Source: Mesorhizobium jarvisii
Lineage (GTDB): Bacteria > Pseudomonadota > Alphaproteobacteria > Rhizobiales > Rhizobiaceae
DNA: 64,000 nucleotides
Assembly (NCBI RefSeq): GCF_003601985.1
Contig: NZ_QZXA01000005.1
Location: forward strand, 124,001-188,000
Direction: 5' to 3'
Part shown: positions 25,621-34,653 of the stretch, piece after piece
Numbering within the stretch: the first letter of the stretch is position 1
How the letters are laid out: the number at the start of each line of letters is the position of its first letter
Program-made: the position numbers and the translations under genes
The notes under the pieces: model-generated
The model's database searches: none
What the model saw: only the letters and a program-made list of their open reading frames with translations
What the model was told of the DNA's origin: nothing

Positions 25621-27690
25621 TTGAAGACGATCGGCCAATTCCTGTCGCTGCTTGCATCGCTGCTTTGCCTTGGCCTCGGGCCGGCCGGCGCTGTGACGCT
25701 TGATTCCAGCGTCGCCGTCACCGATCCGGCCACCTTGCAGGCGCTGGAGCGCGGCGGGCTGTCGATCAGCCGCCTGCTCGGCCCCGCGCTCGGCCTCACC
25801 CGCGACGTCGACAATCGCGGCCTGTTTTCCGTGCCGGCGCTGGCCACGGTGCGCGACACGGTCAAGCAGGAGATATTGGACGAGCCGAAGACCAGTCCCG
25901 ACCCCTATGTCGCTGATATGGCGAAGTCGAACGACACCAGCCAGAAATTCAACCCGAAATACATCGACGATGACGGCTCGACGCTGGACCTGACCGGCGT
26001 TGTCAACCGCATGGATCGCGGCTATCTCGGCCACACCGAATGCGGCGAGATCAGGCTGATCTACCGCTTCCACTATTCGGTCACCGAAAAGCCGGCCAAG
26101 GGCAAGGTGGCGCAGCGCATCTCCTCGCGCCTGCCTCTGACCATGAGCCTGGTCTTCAACGCCAAGCCGAGGCGTGTGCAGGCGCGCGCCTCGAAGGATC
26201 TGCCAAGTGCCACCGACGTATCCTGCGCCGACGTCGCCCAACGCTGGCTCGCCGCCGGCCAGAAGGACCTGCCGCCCGAGCAACTGGCCGCCTGGCTGCG
26301 CTCCGACGAAGGCCCGCTGTCCGGCGCCATGCTCAATTCCTCGCAGATCATGCGGCTCGAACTCAACATGCAGGTGCTGCGGCTGTCGGCTTCGACACGG
26401 CGCGATTTCGGCGGCCATGCCGAATATCTCCTGAAGATCTTCAAATGGGATCCGGCGACCTCGAGCTTCTACGAAGCGAAGATGGAGAACCAGATCGACC
26501 GCGCCACGGTGCTGGCCGACGGCAAGTCCTTCGCCAAATGGCTGCTCACCGACCGCAACATCTACGATCTCGACCATGGCCGGCTCGTCATTGACGAAAA
26601 ATTCCTGGCCAAGAACGCCGTTTCCGTCGCGCCCGGCGGCCTGAGCCGCTCGCAGAACAACATCGCCTATGGGCTGCTCGACGACGCCGACATCGACAAG
26701 GCGCTGAAGGACTATGTCGCCAAGGGCAATACCCTGGCCACCATCAAGTCGGTCGCCGGCTTCAATTTGCGGCTGAACGAAATGAGCTGCACCGGCTGCC
26801 ATCAGACGCATGGCATTGCCGGCTTCCACTACACCGGCGCCGACCCGGCCAGCGAACCGCGCCGCAACGCCGTCTTCGTGCCGGGCTCGGCTGTGTTCTT
26901 CGCCGACCTGCCGCGCCGCCGCGCCATCGTCGAACAATTCGCCGCCGGCGGCCATCCCGATTTCACCAGAGGTTTCGCCGCCCGCCCGGACCAGAAATAT
27001 GCTGAAGCGCTGAACGGCACGGATCTCTACAATGGCTGGGGCTCGATCTGCTATCGCGGTGACGACGCAAGCTTCAAGGACTGGACCTGCGGTGCCGGCC
27101 TGCGTTGCGCCGGCGTCCACGAAAGCGCCATCCATCCGGGCTTCGGCACCTGCGTCAGCGAGAAGGGCACCGCGGTCGGCGATCCCGTCGAATTCGGCGA
27201 GATCAAAATGTCGACATGGGGCAACGACCAGTATTGCCGCCTGTCGCCGGCCACCGCAAAGGCCTGCGCCATTGACCCCGCGCGCGACAAGAAGCCGGTG
27301 GTGAAACTCGCCGGCTATGGCGCGGCGCGCCAGCGCTACGACAACCCCGAGCAGAAGACCGGCGGCTTCCCCGGCGGTATGCTTCGCAAGGCGAGCTGCG
27401 ACAAGCTTCCCGATGAGGCCACCTGCGGCCGTCTGGCCAAGACCGGCTTCAACGACTGCATCGCCTCGGGCAAGGACCACAAATTCTGCACCAGGGAATT
27501 CACCAAGACCGCCGGTCTGCGCGCCTGCGACAAGGCGCATCCCTGCCGCGAGGACTATATCTGCACCGCCGGCTATGACGATTTACCCCAGGCCAAGCCT
27601 GGCGAAGGCACCTGCATCCCGCCCTATTTCATCTTCCAGTTCCGCGTCGACGGCCACCCAAGGAGCTGGGTGCAGGACGTCCGCGAGTGA
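25621..27690 (+). CDS. Large secreted cysteine-rich protein with one CxxCH motif
   Basis: 689 residues if started at TTG 25621, which follows GGGGGA by ten bases and gives a clean signal peptide (QFLSLLASLLCLGLGPAGA). No known family recognised. Visible features are a ~380-residue N-terminal part without cysteine clusters, then NEMSCTGCHQTHGIAGFHY, a single c-type heme-binding CxxCH, and after it about 230 residues with many paired cysteines (SICYRGDD, DWTCGAGLRCAG, REDYICTAGYDD, GEGTCIPPYF) that look disulfide-bonded. The protein is exported to the periplasm or outside. A redox or surface role is possible but not shown. No operon partner. Confidence 0.65.
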   Translation: MKTIGQFLSLLASLLCLGLGPAGAVTLDSSVAVTDPATLQALERGGLSISRLLGPALGLTRDVDNRGLFSVPALATVRDTVKQEILDEPKTSPDPYVADMAKSNDTSQKFNPKYIDDDGSTLDLTGVVNRMDRGYLGHTECGEIRLIYRFHYSVTEKPAKGKVAQRISSRLPLTMSLVFNAKPRRVQARASKDLPSATDVSCADVAQRWLAAGQKDLPPEQLAAWLRSDEGPLSGAMLNSSQIMRLELNMQVLRLSASTRRDFGGHAEYLLKIFKWDPATSSFYEAKMENQIDRATVLADGKSFAKWLLTDRNIYDLDHGRLVIDEKFLAKNAVSVAPGGLSRSQNNIAYGLLDDADIDKALKDYVAKGNTLATIKSVAGFNLRLNEMSCTGCHQTHGIAGFHYTGADPASEPRRNAVFVPGSAVFFADLPRRRAIVEQFAAGGHPDFTRGFAARPDQKYAEALNGTDLYNGWGSICYRGDDASFKDWTCGAGLRCAGVHESAIHPGFGTCVSEKGTAVGDPVEFGEIKMSTWGNDQYCRLSPATAKACAIDPARDKKPVVKLAGYGAARQRYDNPEQKTGGFPGGMLRKASCDKLPDEATCGRLAKTGFNDCIASGKDHKFCTREFTKTAGLRACDKAHPCREDYICTAGYDDLPQAKPGEGTCIPPYFIFQFRVDGHPRSWVQDVRE

Positions 27691-27818
27691 AAGAACGGTT
27701 GCCGCAGGCAAATTGAAAGGTCCGGCGGACCTTTGAAAGGGCTCGAACGCCCGGAGCCATAGGAGGGCAACCGGCAGCTGAACAGACAACTCCGCCTGCC
27801 GCCGACGTCGGCGCGGCC

Positions 27819-28007
27819 TCAGCTTTTCTGCTTGGCGCCGGCGCTCTTGCCATCGGAGCTTTTCGAGCGCTCCTCGAAACGCGCCGCACCCTTCTTCAGG
27901 GGATGGCCGGTCTCGGCTTCGGTCTTGCGCTCGTCCTTCGCCGCGGCCTGCTTCAATCCCTTGGCGGCCTGCTTGCCCTTAGCGGTTGGTGCTTGTTCGA
28001 CGCCCAT
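27819..28007 (-). CDS. Small lysine/alanine-rich protein
   Basis: 62 residues, about a third Lys, Arg, Glu or Asp, no hydrophobic segment and probably disordered (KGKQAAKGLKQAAAKDERKT). A strong GGGAGGAAG sits right before the ATG, which is the main reason for calling it. No family recognised. It ends about 130 bases from the secreted CxxCH gene on the other strand. Small basic proteins of this kind are often stress-related in rhizobia; that is speculation. Confidence 0.55.
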   Translation of the reverse strand: MGVEQAPTAKGKQAAKGLKQAAAKDERKTEAETGHPLKKGAARFEERSKSSDGKSAGAKQKS

Positions 28008-28097
28008 TGCTTCCTCCCTTGGTGCGATATCGCGCTATGTCAGGAGCAACGTGCGCAAGGGGCTGCGGTTCCACCTTCCCAGGAACGATCGGGCGCC

Positions 28098-28550
28098 TCA
28101 GCGCAGCGCCGTCATCGCCTTGCGGAACGCTTCCAGCGTCTCGGCACTGACATGGTGCTCGATGCCCTCGGCATCGATGCGCGCGGTCTCGGCGCTGACG
28201 CCGAGCGAGCGCAGGAAAGCCTCCACCGTCTGGTGACGGATGCGGCTTTCCTCCGCGACCTTGCGGCCGGCCTCGGTCAGGAACACGCCGCGATAGGGTT
28301 TTCTCGACACCAGCCCGTCGGCGCAAAGGCGCGTCAGCATCTTGGCCACCGTCGGCTGCGCGACGCCGAGACGCGCTGCGATGTCGACCTGGCGTGCCTC
28401 GTTGCCGTCCTCGATCAAATCGGCGATCAGCTCGACATAATCTTCGACCAGCGCGCTGCGGCGCGCTTGGCGCTGCTGCCGGAACCCTTCCGAATGGACA
28501 TCGGCGTCGGGCAATGGCTCACGCGGGACAGGTCTGTTCTTCGGCGCCAA
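28098..28550 (-). CDS. mntR: Manganese-responsive DtxR-family regulator MntR
   Basis: 150 residues from TTG at 28548-28550, preceded by GAGGAGGAG. The long open frame further upstream has no matching homology. The sequence follows E. coli-type MntR closely in pattern: [28 protein letters not shown], the [41 protein letters not shown], and the metal/dimer region [24 protein letters not shown]. With Mn(II) it should repress the divergent mntH. Length equals the E. coli-like branch that lacks the SH3 domain. Confidence 0.9.
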   Translation of the reverse strand: MAPKNRPVPREPLPDADVHSEGFRQQRQARRSALVEDYVELIADLIEDGNEARQVDIAARLGVAQPTVAKMLTRLCADGLVSRKPYRGVFLTEAGRKVAEESRIRHQTVEAFLRSLGVSAETARIDAEGIEHHVSAETLEAFRKAMTALR

Positions 28551-28701
28551 TGCGCTCCTCCTCGGGAGTTTAGCCGTTCCTGCTTTATAGCACGGGCTCT
28601 GATTCTTCAGGCCGTTTATTTGCATTCCCCCACAGGCGCAACCGGCGTTTCCGATTGCGGTTTCGCAAACCCGGCCGAACGTCCGGCAAAAAGCACAAAC
28701 A

Positions 28702-28745
28702 ATGAAATATAGCATATTGCATAATGTTGAGCCATGGCATAGCTT
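28702..28745. promoter_or_regulatory. mntH promoter with candidate MntR site
   Basis: AT-rich block between mntR and mntH. TTGCAT at 28717-28722 and TAGCTT at 28740-28745 are 17 bases apart and can serve as -35 and a weak -10 for mntH. The -35 lies in an imperfect dyad TATAGCA-TAT-TGCATA (28708-28723), a reasonable MntR target. Position and AT-richness support this; the match to a defined MntR box was not tested. Confidence 0.45.
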
Positions 28746-28779
28746 ATGGATATCCCCGGAAGTCTCGGAAAGCCTTTTC

Positions 28780-30144
28780 ATGTCAGACGCAGAAGCCACA
28801 GCCCCTCGATCCTCATGGCGGTTCGCCGGACGGGACGAGGACGATCAGCCCAGCCTGCGCGAAGTCAATTCCACCATCGCCGTGCCGAGCTCGGGCGTCT
28901 GGTTCCGCCGGCTGTTCGCCTTCATGGGCCCGGGCTACATGGTTTCGGTCGGCTATATGGACCCGGGCAACTGGGCGACCGACCTCGCCGGCGGCGCCCA
29001 GTTCGGCTACACGCTGCTGTTCATCATCATGCTGTCCAACCTGATGGCGATCCTGCTGCAGGCGCTGGCCGCCCGGCTTGGCATCGCCACCGGCCGCGAC
29101 CTCGCCCAGGCCTGCCGCGCCTATTATCCGCGCCCGGTCAATTTCGTGCTGTGGATCGCCTGCGAACTCGCCATCATCGCCTGCGACCTCGCCGAAGTCA
29201 TCGGCACCGCGATCGCATTGAAGCTTCTGTTCGGCATTCCGCTGATCGGCGGCGCGATCCTCACCGCGCTCGACGCGTTCCTGGTGCTCATGTTGATGAA
29301 CAAGGGGTTCCGCTATCTCGAAGCCTTCGTCATCGCGCTTTTGATCATCATCTTCAGCTGCTTTGCCATCCAGATCTTCGTTGCCGCGCCGCCGGCCGGC
29401 ACGATCCTGCACTCGATGTTCGTGCCGTCCTCGGAGATCGTCACCAATCCGGCGATGCTCTACATCGCCATCGGCATCATCGGCGCCACGGTCATGCCGC
29501 ACAATCTCTATCTGCACTCCTCGATCGTGCAGACCCGCGCCTATGAGCGCACCGAAAAGGGCAAGCGCGACGCCATCAAATGGGCGACGACGGACTCCAC
29601 CATCGCCCTGATGCTGGCTCTGTTCGTCAACGCCGCTATCCTGATCGTCTCGGCTGTCGCCTTCCACAACACCGGCCACCAGGATGTGGCCGAGATCGAC
29701 CAGGCCTTCGAGCTGCTGTCACCGCTGCTCGGCCTCAGCATTGCCTCGATCCTGTTTGCCGTGGCGCTGCTCGCTTCCGGCCTGAATTCGACAGTGACGG
29801 CGACGCTTGCCGGCCAGATCGTCATGGAAGGGTTCCTGCGCCTGCGCATCCCCAACTGGGCGCGCCGGCTTCTGACGCGCGGCCTCGCCATCATTCCCGT
29901 GGTGGTTGTGACCGCGCTCTATGGCGAGAAGGGTACCGGCCAGCTGCTGGTGTTCAGCCAGGTGATCCTGTCGATGCAATTGCCCTTCGCGGTGGTGCCG
30001 CTGGTGCAGTTCGTCTCCGACAAGAAGAAGATGGGCAACCTCGCCATTCCGCGCGGCGTGGCCGCACTCGCCTGGGTGGTCGCGGCGATCATCCTCGTGC
30101 TCAACTTCAAGCTACTCTACGACACGTTGTTCGGGGTCAGCTAG
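28780..30144 (+). CDS. mntH: Nramp-family manganese transporter MntH
   Basis: 454 residues from the ATG at 28780, with GGAAAG upstream. Proton-coupled uptake of Mn(II) and other divalent metals across the inner membrane. Helix 1 carries the metal-binding DPGNWATD motif, and helix 6 carries [11 protein letters not shown], with the His and Asn expected. Eleven predicted helices are present. The divergent mntR gene supports manganese as the main substrate, since iron-type paralogues are not usually paired with MntR. Confidence 0.94.
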   Translation: MSDAEATAPRSSWRFAGRDEDDQPSLREVNSTIAVPSSGVWFRRLFAFMGPGYMVSVGYMDPGNWATDLAGGAQFGYTLLFIIMLSNLMAILLQALAARLGIATGRDLAQACRAYYPRPVNFVLWIACELAIIACDLAEVIGTAIALKLLFGIPLIGGAILTALDAFLVLMLMNKGFRYLEAFVIALLIIIFSCFAIQIFVAAPPAGTILHSMFVPSSEIVTNPAMLYIAIGIIGATVMPHNLYLHSSIVQTRAYERTEKGKRDAIKWATTDSTIALMLALFVNAAILIVSAVAFHNTGHQDVAEIDQAFELLSPLLGLSIASILFAVALLASGLNSTVTATLAGQIVMEGFLRLRIPNWARRLLTRGLAIIPVVVVTALYGEKGTGQLLVFSQVILSMQLPFAVVPLVQFVSDKKKMGNLAIPRGVAALAWVVAAIILVLNFKLLYDTLFGVS

Positions 30145-30198
30145 AATTCCGCCAGACAGCGCGACAAACCGCCAAATCGCGCTATCTTTGCTGGCGTC

Positions 30199-31041
30199 AT
30201 GAGCAGCATTGAAGACATCAGGAAATTCTACGCCCGGCTGATGGCGGCCAATGCCGCCTCATCGGATCCACGCCTGGAGGAGGTCTTCGCCACTGTTCCG
30301 CGCGAAGCCTTTCTTGGCCCGGGACCATGGACGATCGTCGCCGGGAGCGGCAAGGTCACCACGCCGAGCGCCGACCCGGCGCATATCTACCAGAACGTGC
30401 TCGTGGCGCTCGATGCCGACAAGGGCATCAACAATGGCGAGCCGTTCCTGCACGCCATGTGGATCGGGAAACTGGCGCCGAAACCCGGCGAGGCCGTCAC
30501 GCATATCGGCGCTGGCACCGGCTACTACTCCGCCGTGCTGGCCAGGCTGGTTTCACCTCGCGGCACCGTCACCGCCTTCGAACTCGACGGCAGGCTGGCC
30601 GAGCTGGCGCGCAAGAATCTCGAAATCTACGGCAATGCGACGGTGGTCCATGGCGACGCCGTGACCACGCCCTTGCCGCCATCCGACATCATCTATGTCA
30701 ACGCCGGCGTCGTCGCCCCGCCGGTCGGATGGCTGAAGGCGTTGCGCCCCGGCGGTCGCATGATCTTCCCCTGGCGCCCGTCCGAACGCGTCCCGCTGGC
30801 GGTGATGGTGACCCGCACCGAGAAGGGCTTTGCCTGTGATCCCTTCATGCGCTCCTGGTTCATCCCCTGCATCGGTGCCTCGGTTGCGGATCTTGCGGCA
30901 AAGATCCCGACGCGCGAGCAGGCCATGCGCAGCCGCTCGATCTGGCTTACGCAGCACAAGGCGCCGGATCGCACCGCCACGGCGATCTTCGGCGACGTCT
31001 GGTTCTCGACGAAAGACGTCCGTGCCAAACCCGGCAGCTGA
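30199..31041 (+). CDS. Pcm-like SAM-dependent methyltransferase
   Basis: 280 residues. The central fold matches protein-L-isoaspartate O-methyltransferase: VPREAFLGPGPW, then a SAM-binding motif I in VTHIGAGTGYYSAVLARLV, an acidic VTAFELDG, DIIYVNAGVVAPP and RPGGRMIFPW. It differs from classical Pcm in the N-terminal substrate region and is longer, so repair of isoaspartyl residues is possible but not certain. The ATG has no strong Shine-Dalgarno. Gene follows mntH by 54 bases and may be cotranscribed. Confidence 0.72.
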   Translation: MSSIEDIRKFYARLMAANAASSDPRLEEVFATVPREAFLGPGPWTIVAGSGKVTTPSADPAHIYQNVLVALDADKGINNGEPFLHAMWIGKLAPKPGEAVTHIGAGTGYYSAVLARLVSPRGTVTAFELDGRLAELARKNLEIYGNATVVHGDAVTTPLPPSDIIYVNAGVVAPPVGWLKALRPGGRMIFPWRPSERVPLAVMVTRTEKGFACDPFMRSWFIPCIGASVADLAAKIPTREQAMRSRSIWLTQHKAPDRTATAIFGDVWFSTKDVRAKPGS

Positions 31042-31158
31042 GGCATCGATGCGCGGATTTGGCCAAAATTTCTCAGGCCCTGTCGGGGTGGGTGCGGGCC
31101 AGCCGTCCTTGGGCCACAATCCGCCCGCGACGGCGTGGATGGAACAAGGGAGAGACCC

Positions 31159-31809
31159 ATGAGAAAGATCATCGCCGCCACCTTCGTCAGCCTCGACGGT
31201 GTTATGCAGGCCCCCGGCGGACCGGAAGAGGATCCGGTCGGCGGCTTCAAGTTCGGCGGCTGGACCTTCCATTACTTTGACGAGGTGGGCGGCGCGGCAA
31301 TGGACGAACTCTTCTCCAAACCTTTCGCCCTGCTGCTCGGCCGCAGAACCTACGACATCTTCAACGCCTATTGGCCGTACCAGAAGGATCCTATCGCCGA
31401 TGCCTTCAACCCCGCGACCAAATATGTGGCCACGCATCGGCCTGACACGCTCACCTGGCAGAACACGCAATGGCTTGGGGAAGATATCGTCGCGGCGTTG
31501 CGCCGCCTCAAGCAGCAGGATGGACCCGACCTGCTCATCCAGGGATCGGCCAACCTGATCCAGACCTTGCTCGCCAACGGGCTGATCGACGAGATCCGGC
31601 TGATGATCTTCCCGCTGTTGCTGGGCAAGGGCAAGCGGCTGTTCGGCGATGACGCGATGCCGGCCGCATTCAAGCTCGTGAAGTCGCAGACGTCCAGCAC
31701 CGGCATCATCATCGCAACCTACGAACGATCTGGCGAAATCGAGGTCGGCTCCTTTGTCACGGGCGAGCCGTCCGACGCCGAACTCGAGCGGCGCAGGAAC
31801 TGGAAGTAG
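31159..31809 (+). CDS. RibD C-terminal / dihydrofolate-reductase-like protein
   Basis: 216 residues from the ATG at 31159 with GGGAGAG upstream. RibD_C fold: IIAATFVSLDGVMQAPGG at the start, LLLGRRTYDIFNAYWP, VATHRPDTLTWQNTQWLG, DLLIQGSANLIQTLLANGLIDEIRLMIFPLLLGKGKRLF. The last block is the NADPH-binding and C-terminal signature. Such stand-alone proteins reduce unknown small molecules and are not shown to act in riboflavin or folate synthesis. No operon partner is evident. Confidence 0.85.
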   Translation: MRKIIAATFVSLDGVMQAPGGPEEDPVGGFKFGGWTFHYFDEVGGAAMDELFSKPFALLLGRRTYDIFNAYWPYQKDPIADAFNPATKYVATHRPDTLTWQNTQWLGEDIVAALRRLKQQDGPDLLIQGSANLIQTLLANGLIDEIRLMIFPLLLGKGKRLFGDDAMPAAFKLVKSQTSSTGIIIATYERSGEIEVGSFVTGEPSDAELERRRNWK

Positions 31810-31832
31810 CGGACGGCCTTGGGACCTTTCCT

Positions 31833-31848
31833 CTCCCTCCGGAGGGAG
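31833..31848. terminator. Perfect palindrome between convergent genes
   Basis: CTCCCTCC/GGAGGGAG, 16 bases with no loop, between the RibD-C gene and the convergent LysR gene. It is probably a shared 3' hairpin or a short member of the repeat family whose ends read GAGGAACCCAAG, since that sequence follows here and also ends the element at 33451-33634. Confidence 0.4.
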
Positions 31849-31869
31849 GAACCCAAGTTCCGCACGGTC

Positions 31870-32739
31870 TCAAGCCGCCGCCGGCCGCCGCGCCAGCCCA
31901 TCCCTGATATGCCGCGCGAACTCCTGCGCGGCCGGGCCGACGCCGTGGCGCGGCAGATGCAAATTAATGGCAAAATTCGGCAGTGGCGGCAGCCCGACAT
32001 CGAACGGCAAGATGTCGAGATCGGCCGGCACGGTGGAGGCCAGCCAGGTGGTGACGGCAAGATCGGAGCGCACCGTCGCCGTCGTGGCGTCGATGTTGCC
32101 GTTCTCGAACACGGTGCGCCATTCCATCCCATGCTCGTTGAGCGCCGCAAGCACCACCGGGCGGAAGGCGCAGGTGTCGGCGACGATCGACACCGGCAGC
32201 GGGCGCTTGGCGCGGGCAGTGCCGCCTCGGGCGCCGACCCAGACCAGCCGGTCGATGGCCAGGCATTCGCCCGATGTTGGGCCGACCCGCTCCTCGATCA
32301 CCGCAAGGTCGATGGTTCCGGCCGCAAGCGCTGACGCCAATTCCGGCGATGACGCGCAGACCAGCGAGATCTCGACCGGCGGATAGGTTTCCGCATAGGT
32401 CTTCAGCACCGGCGCCAGCAAGGTGCCGACCAGATCGTACGGCACGCCGAGCCGCACCTGGCCGGCCACGGCCGAGCCCGCCATCTCGGCCCAGATCTCG
32501 TCATTCAGGCTGAGCAGGCGCCTTGCCTTGTCGAACAGCCGCTCGCCGGACCGCGTCAGGCGCAGGCCGCGCCGGTCACGCTCGAACAGGCCACAGCCAA
32601 GCGTCTCCTCCAGCCTTTTGACCTGCTGGCTGACGGCGCCTTGCGTCAGATGCAGCGCGTTGGCGGCCGCCGTCATGCTGGCCTTGTCGGCGACGGTGAC
32701 AAAGGTGCGCAGCAGCGCCGTATCGAGATTGCGGATCAT
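31870..32739 (-). CDS. LysR-family transcriptional regulator
   Basis: 289 residues from the ATG at 32737-32739. HTH: LDTALLRTFVTVADKASMTAAANALHLTQGAVSQQVKRLEETLG, the standard pattern. The C-terminal effector domain is complete. Divergent from a LysE-type exporter gene 93 bases away, an arrangement like lysG/lysE or argP/argO, so it probably controls that exporter in response to an amino acid. The effector is not identifiable from sequence. Confidence 0.9.
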   Translation of the reverse strand: MIRNLDTALLRTFVTVADKASMTAAANALHLTQGAVSQQVKRLEETLGCGLFERDRRGLRLTRSGERLFDKARRLLSLNDEIWAEMAGSAVAGQVRLGVPYDLVGTLLAPVLKTYAETYPPVEISLVCASSPELASALAAGTIDLAVIEERVGPTSGECLAIDRLVWVGARGGTARAKRPLPVSIVADTCAFRPVVLAALNEHGMEWRTVFENGNIDATTATVRSDLAVTTWLASTVPADLDILPFDVGLPPLPNFAINLHLPRHGVGPAAQEFARHIRDGLARRPAAA

Positions 32740-32832
32740 CTCAGCATTATAGATGCTAATGCCGAATATCGCAAACATTGCATTTACTGATGCCAGAACG
32801 GGCCTACCATGGAGCTACGACAAGGACGCCCC

Positions 32833-33432
32833 ATGCTCCAGCCTATCCTGCCGCTCATCCTGTTTGCCTTCGTGGCCACCGCCACGCCCGGCATCGCCAC
32901 GACCTTGTCGACCGCCTCGGGCGCGCAGTTCGGCTTTCGCCGTTCGGTTCCGCTGATGATCGGCAGCGCCGCCGGCCTCGCTACGGTGACGGCTGCCGCC
33001 GCGGCCGGGCTTGCGGGCCTGCTGCTTGCGGTGCCGTCGCTGCAACTGGCGATGAAGGTGATTGGCTCGCTCTATCTCCTGTGGCTGGCCGTAAAGATCG
33101 GCCGTGCCGGGCCACCCAATCTCGACGTGGCGATGGCCAAACCGAACAGCTTTCTCGGCGGCGCCGGCATCCAGTGGATGAACCCCAAGGGTTGGGCGAT
33201 GGGGCTGGGCGCGGCGGCGTCGTTCGCCGCACTGGCCGACGGCCCGGGACAACTCGCTCTGCTGCTCGGCTCGACCTTCGGCCTCACCGCCGCCATCTCC
33301 CTGTCCTTCTGGTGCATGGCCGGCATGGTCCTGGCCCGGCTGCTGAAGACCGAATGGCAATGGCGCGCCCTCAACATCGTGCTGGCGCTGGTGCTGGCCG
33401 CGTCGATCATCCCGATGTGGCGGTCGGCTTAG
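32833..33432 (+). CDS. LysE/RhtB-family amino-acid exporter
   Basis: 199 residues from the ATG at 32833 with AAGGA upstream. Five or six hydrophobic helices. The family start is seen as ILFAFVATATPGIATTLSTASGAQFGFRRS, where the P-G-x(2-3)-T pattern follows helix 1. LYLLWLAVKI and IQWMNPKGWAMGLG are the other LysE landmarks. Exports an amino acid or homoserine-lactone-like compound; the exact substrate is unknown. Probably regulated by the divergent LysR protein. Confidence 0.86.
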   Translation: MLQPILPLILFAFVATATPGIATTLSTASGAQFGFRRSVPLMIGSAAGLATVTAAAAAGLAGLLLAVPSLQLAMKVIGSLYLLWLAVKIGRAGPPNLDVAMAKPNSFLGGAGIQWMNPKGWAMGLGAAASFAALADGPGQLALLLGSTFGLTAAISLSFWCMAGMVLARLLKTEWQWRALNIVLALVLAASIIPMWRSA

Positions 33433-33450
33433 AACACCGTCCTAGCAGGA

Positions 33451-33634
33451 CCTGGGCTCCTCGCCCCCGCTAGAGCGGGGAAGAGGTGGCCGCGAAGCGG
33501 TCGGAGAGGGGGCGCCAGCGGCTGGAAGGGGCTTCTTGAAGCCAATTCACGGACAGGATTGCGCCAATCCCCCTCTCCGTCTCGGCTTCGCCGAGCCACC
33601 TCTCCCCCACATTCGTGGGGGCGAGGAACCCAAG
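33451..33634. repeat. MITE-like element with long imperfect terminal inverted repeats
   Basis: About 60 bases at the left end (33451-33512) reappear inverted at the right end (33569-33634). Shared blocks include CTCGCCCCC, GAGGTGGC and GGAGAGGGGG. Each arm carries its own small hairpin. About 56 unrelated bases lie between the arms. No coding sequence. Looks like a non-autonomous intergenic repeat of rhizobial type. It lies after the LysE stop and before the convergent SDR gene. Confidence 0.7.
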
Positions 33635-33646
33635 CATGGATAGCCC

Positions 33647-34441
33647 TCAAGCCGCGTAGCGCGCCGCCGGCTTGTCGGCGTGCAGGCTGCCGTAGAAGGC
33701 TTGGCGGGCGCCGAGGAACGTGTCCAGCTTGGCGGCATCGGCAAGTGCCGGTACGGTCACGGCTTCGCCCCTGGCCAGGCCGACAAGCGCGGCATCGACC
33801 ATATCGTCGGCGGACATGACGATTTCCTTGGGAAGCTGGTCGATATCGCTGCCGGCCAGTTCCCAGAAATCGGTCCGGGTCGCGCCCGGCAGCACCACCT
33901 GCACCTTCACACCCGTGCCCGCGACCTCGCGCTGCAGCGCTTCGGTGAAGTTGACGACATAGGCCTTGGTGCCGCTGTAGATGCCGCCGAACGACGTTTC
34001 ATAGGCGAGCACCGAGGCTATGTTGACGATGGCGCCGCGGTTGCGCGCGAGAAGCCCCGGCAGCACGGCACGGGTCAGGCGGGTCAAGGCGATGACATTG
34101 ACCTTGATCATGCGTTCGGCCGCATCGGCGTCGGCCGTTGCCACCACCTGCTGGCCACCAAGGCCGGCATTGTTGACCAGCAGCGTCACGCTGTCGTCGG
34201 CAGATATCATCCGCTCGACACGGCGCACATCGTCGTCGTCGGACAGATCGGCTGCGATGAAGCTGACCTTGCGATCGTAGGCGTAGCGCAGCTTCTCGGC
34301 CAGTTCCTCGAGCCGGTCGGCGCGCCGCGCCACCAGAACCAGATCATAGCCCTGCCCGGCCAGCCGGTCCGCATAGACCGCGCCGATGCCCGATGAGGCG
34401 CCTGTGACGACCGCCGTGCCCTTGTTTGCCTGTCCACTCAT
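33647..34441 (-). CDS. SDR-family short-chain dehydrogenase
   Basis: 264 residues from the ATG at 34439-34441. Classical SDR: TGASSGIGAVYA nucleotide loop, NNAGLGG, Ser of NIASVLAYE, YSGTKAYVVN with the catalytic Tyr and Lys, and LPGATRTDF. It resembles the DltE/YdfG-like group with unknown substrates. Divergent from a MarR-family gene, with two operator-like palindromes between; its own promoter (TTGACA, 17 bases, TATTTC) contains one of them, so MarR repression is likely. Confidence 0.88.
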   Translation of the reverse strand: MSGQANKGTAVVTGASSGIGAVYADRLAGQGYDLVLVARRADRLEELAEKLRYAYDRKVSFIAADLSDDDDVRRVERMISADDSVTLLVNNAGLGGQQVVATADADAAERMIKVNVIALTRLTRAVLPGLLARNRGAIVNIASVLAYETSFGGIYSGTKAYVVNFTEALQREVAGTGVKVQVVLPGATRTDFWELAGSDIDQLPKEIVMSADDMVDAALVGLARGEAVTVPALADAAKLDTFLGARQAFYGSLHADKPAARYAA

Positions 34442-34535
34442 TGTCCTGTTCCTTCTATCTCTGTTCGCTTCGACCTGGCCGCCGGCACCGCAGGCCATTC
34501 GCCTCGGCGCGCCGACATGCCGCCTGATTGATTTA

Positions 34536-34586
34536 GTGGCATATACCACTTTCGACGAAATAGGCATATGCCACTATCTTGTCAAT
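34536..34586. promoter_or_regulatory. Shared operators and promoter, SDR / MarR pair
   Basis: Two related palindromes. AGTGG-catata-CCACT lies at 34536-34551, and the perfect core GGCATATGCC at 34564-34573 is flanked by AT-rich sequence. On the minus strand TTGACA (plus 34581-34586) and TATTTC (plus 34558-34563) are 17 bases apart and enclose the second palindrome. Two spaced sites of this size are typical for MarR dimers. Confidence 0.7.
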
Positions 34587-34653
34587 GAGTGCGTTCGGGA
34601 TTATTTGTCGGGCAGCGACCGGACAGGATTTTCTCCGGCGCCGAGGAACCACC

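Noticed and set aside
25579..27540. A 653-codon open frame on the minus strand opposite the secreted CxxCH gene
   Set aside because: It is the antisense of a gene with a signal peptide and ordered Cys motifs. Its own translation is low-complexity Gly/Ala/Arg/Asp-rich with no recognisable fold, as expected from a 64% GC shadow frame.
28551..28799. Longer mntR start
   Set aside because: The added residues overlap the mntH promoter and have no DtxR homology; TTG 28550 has a strong ribosome site and gives the family length.
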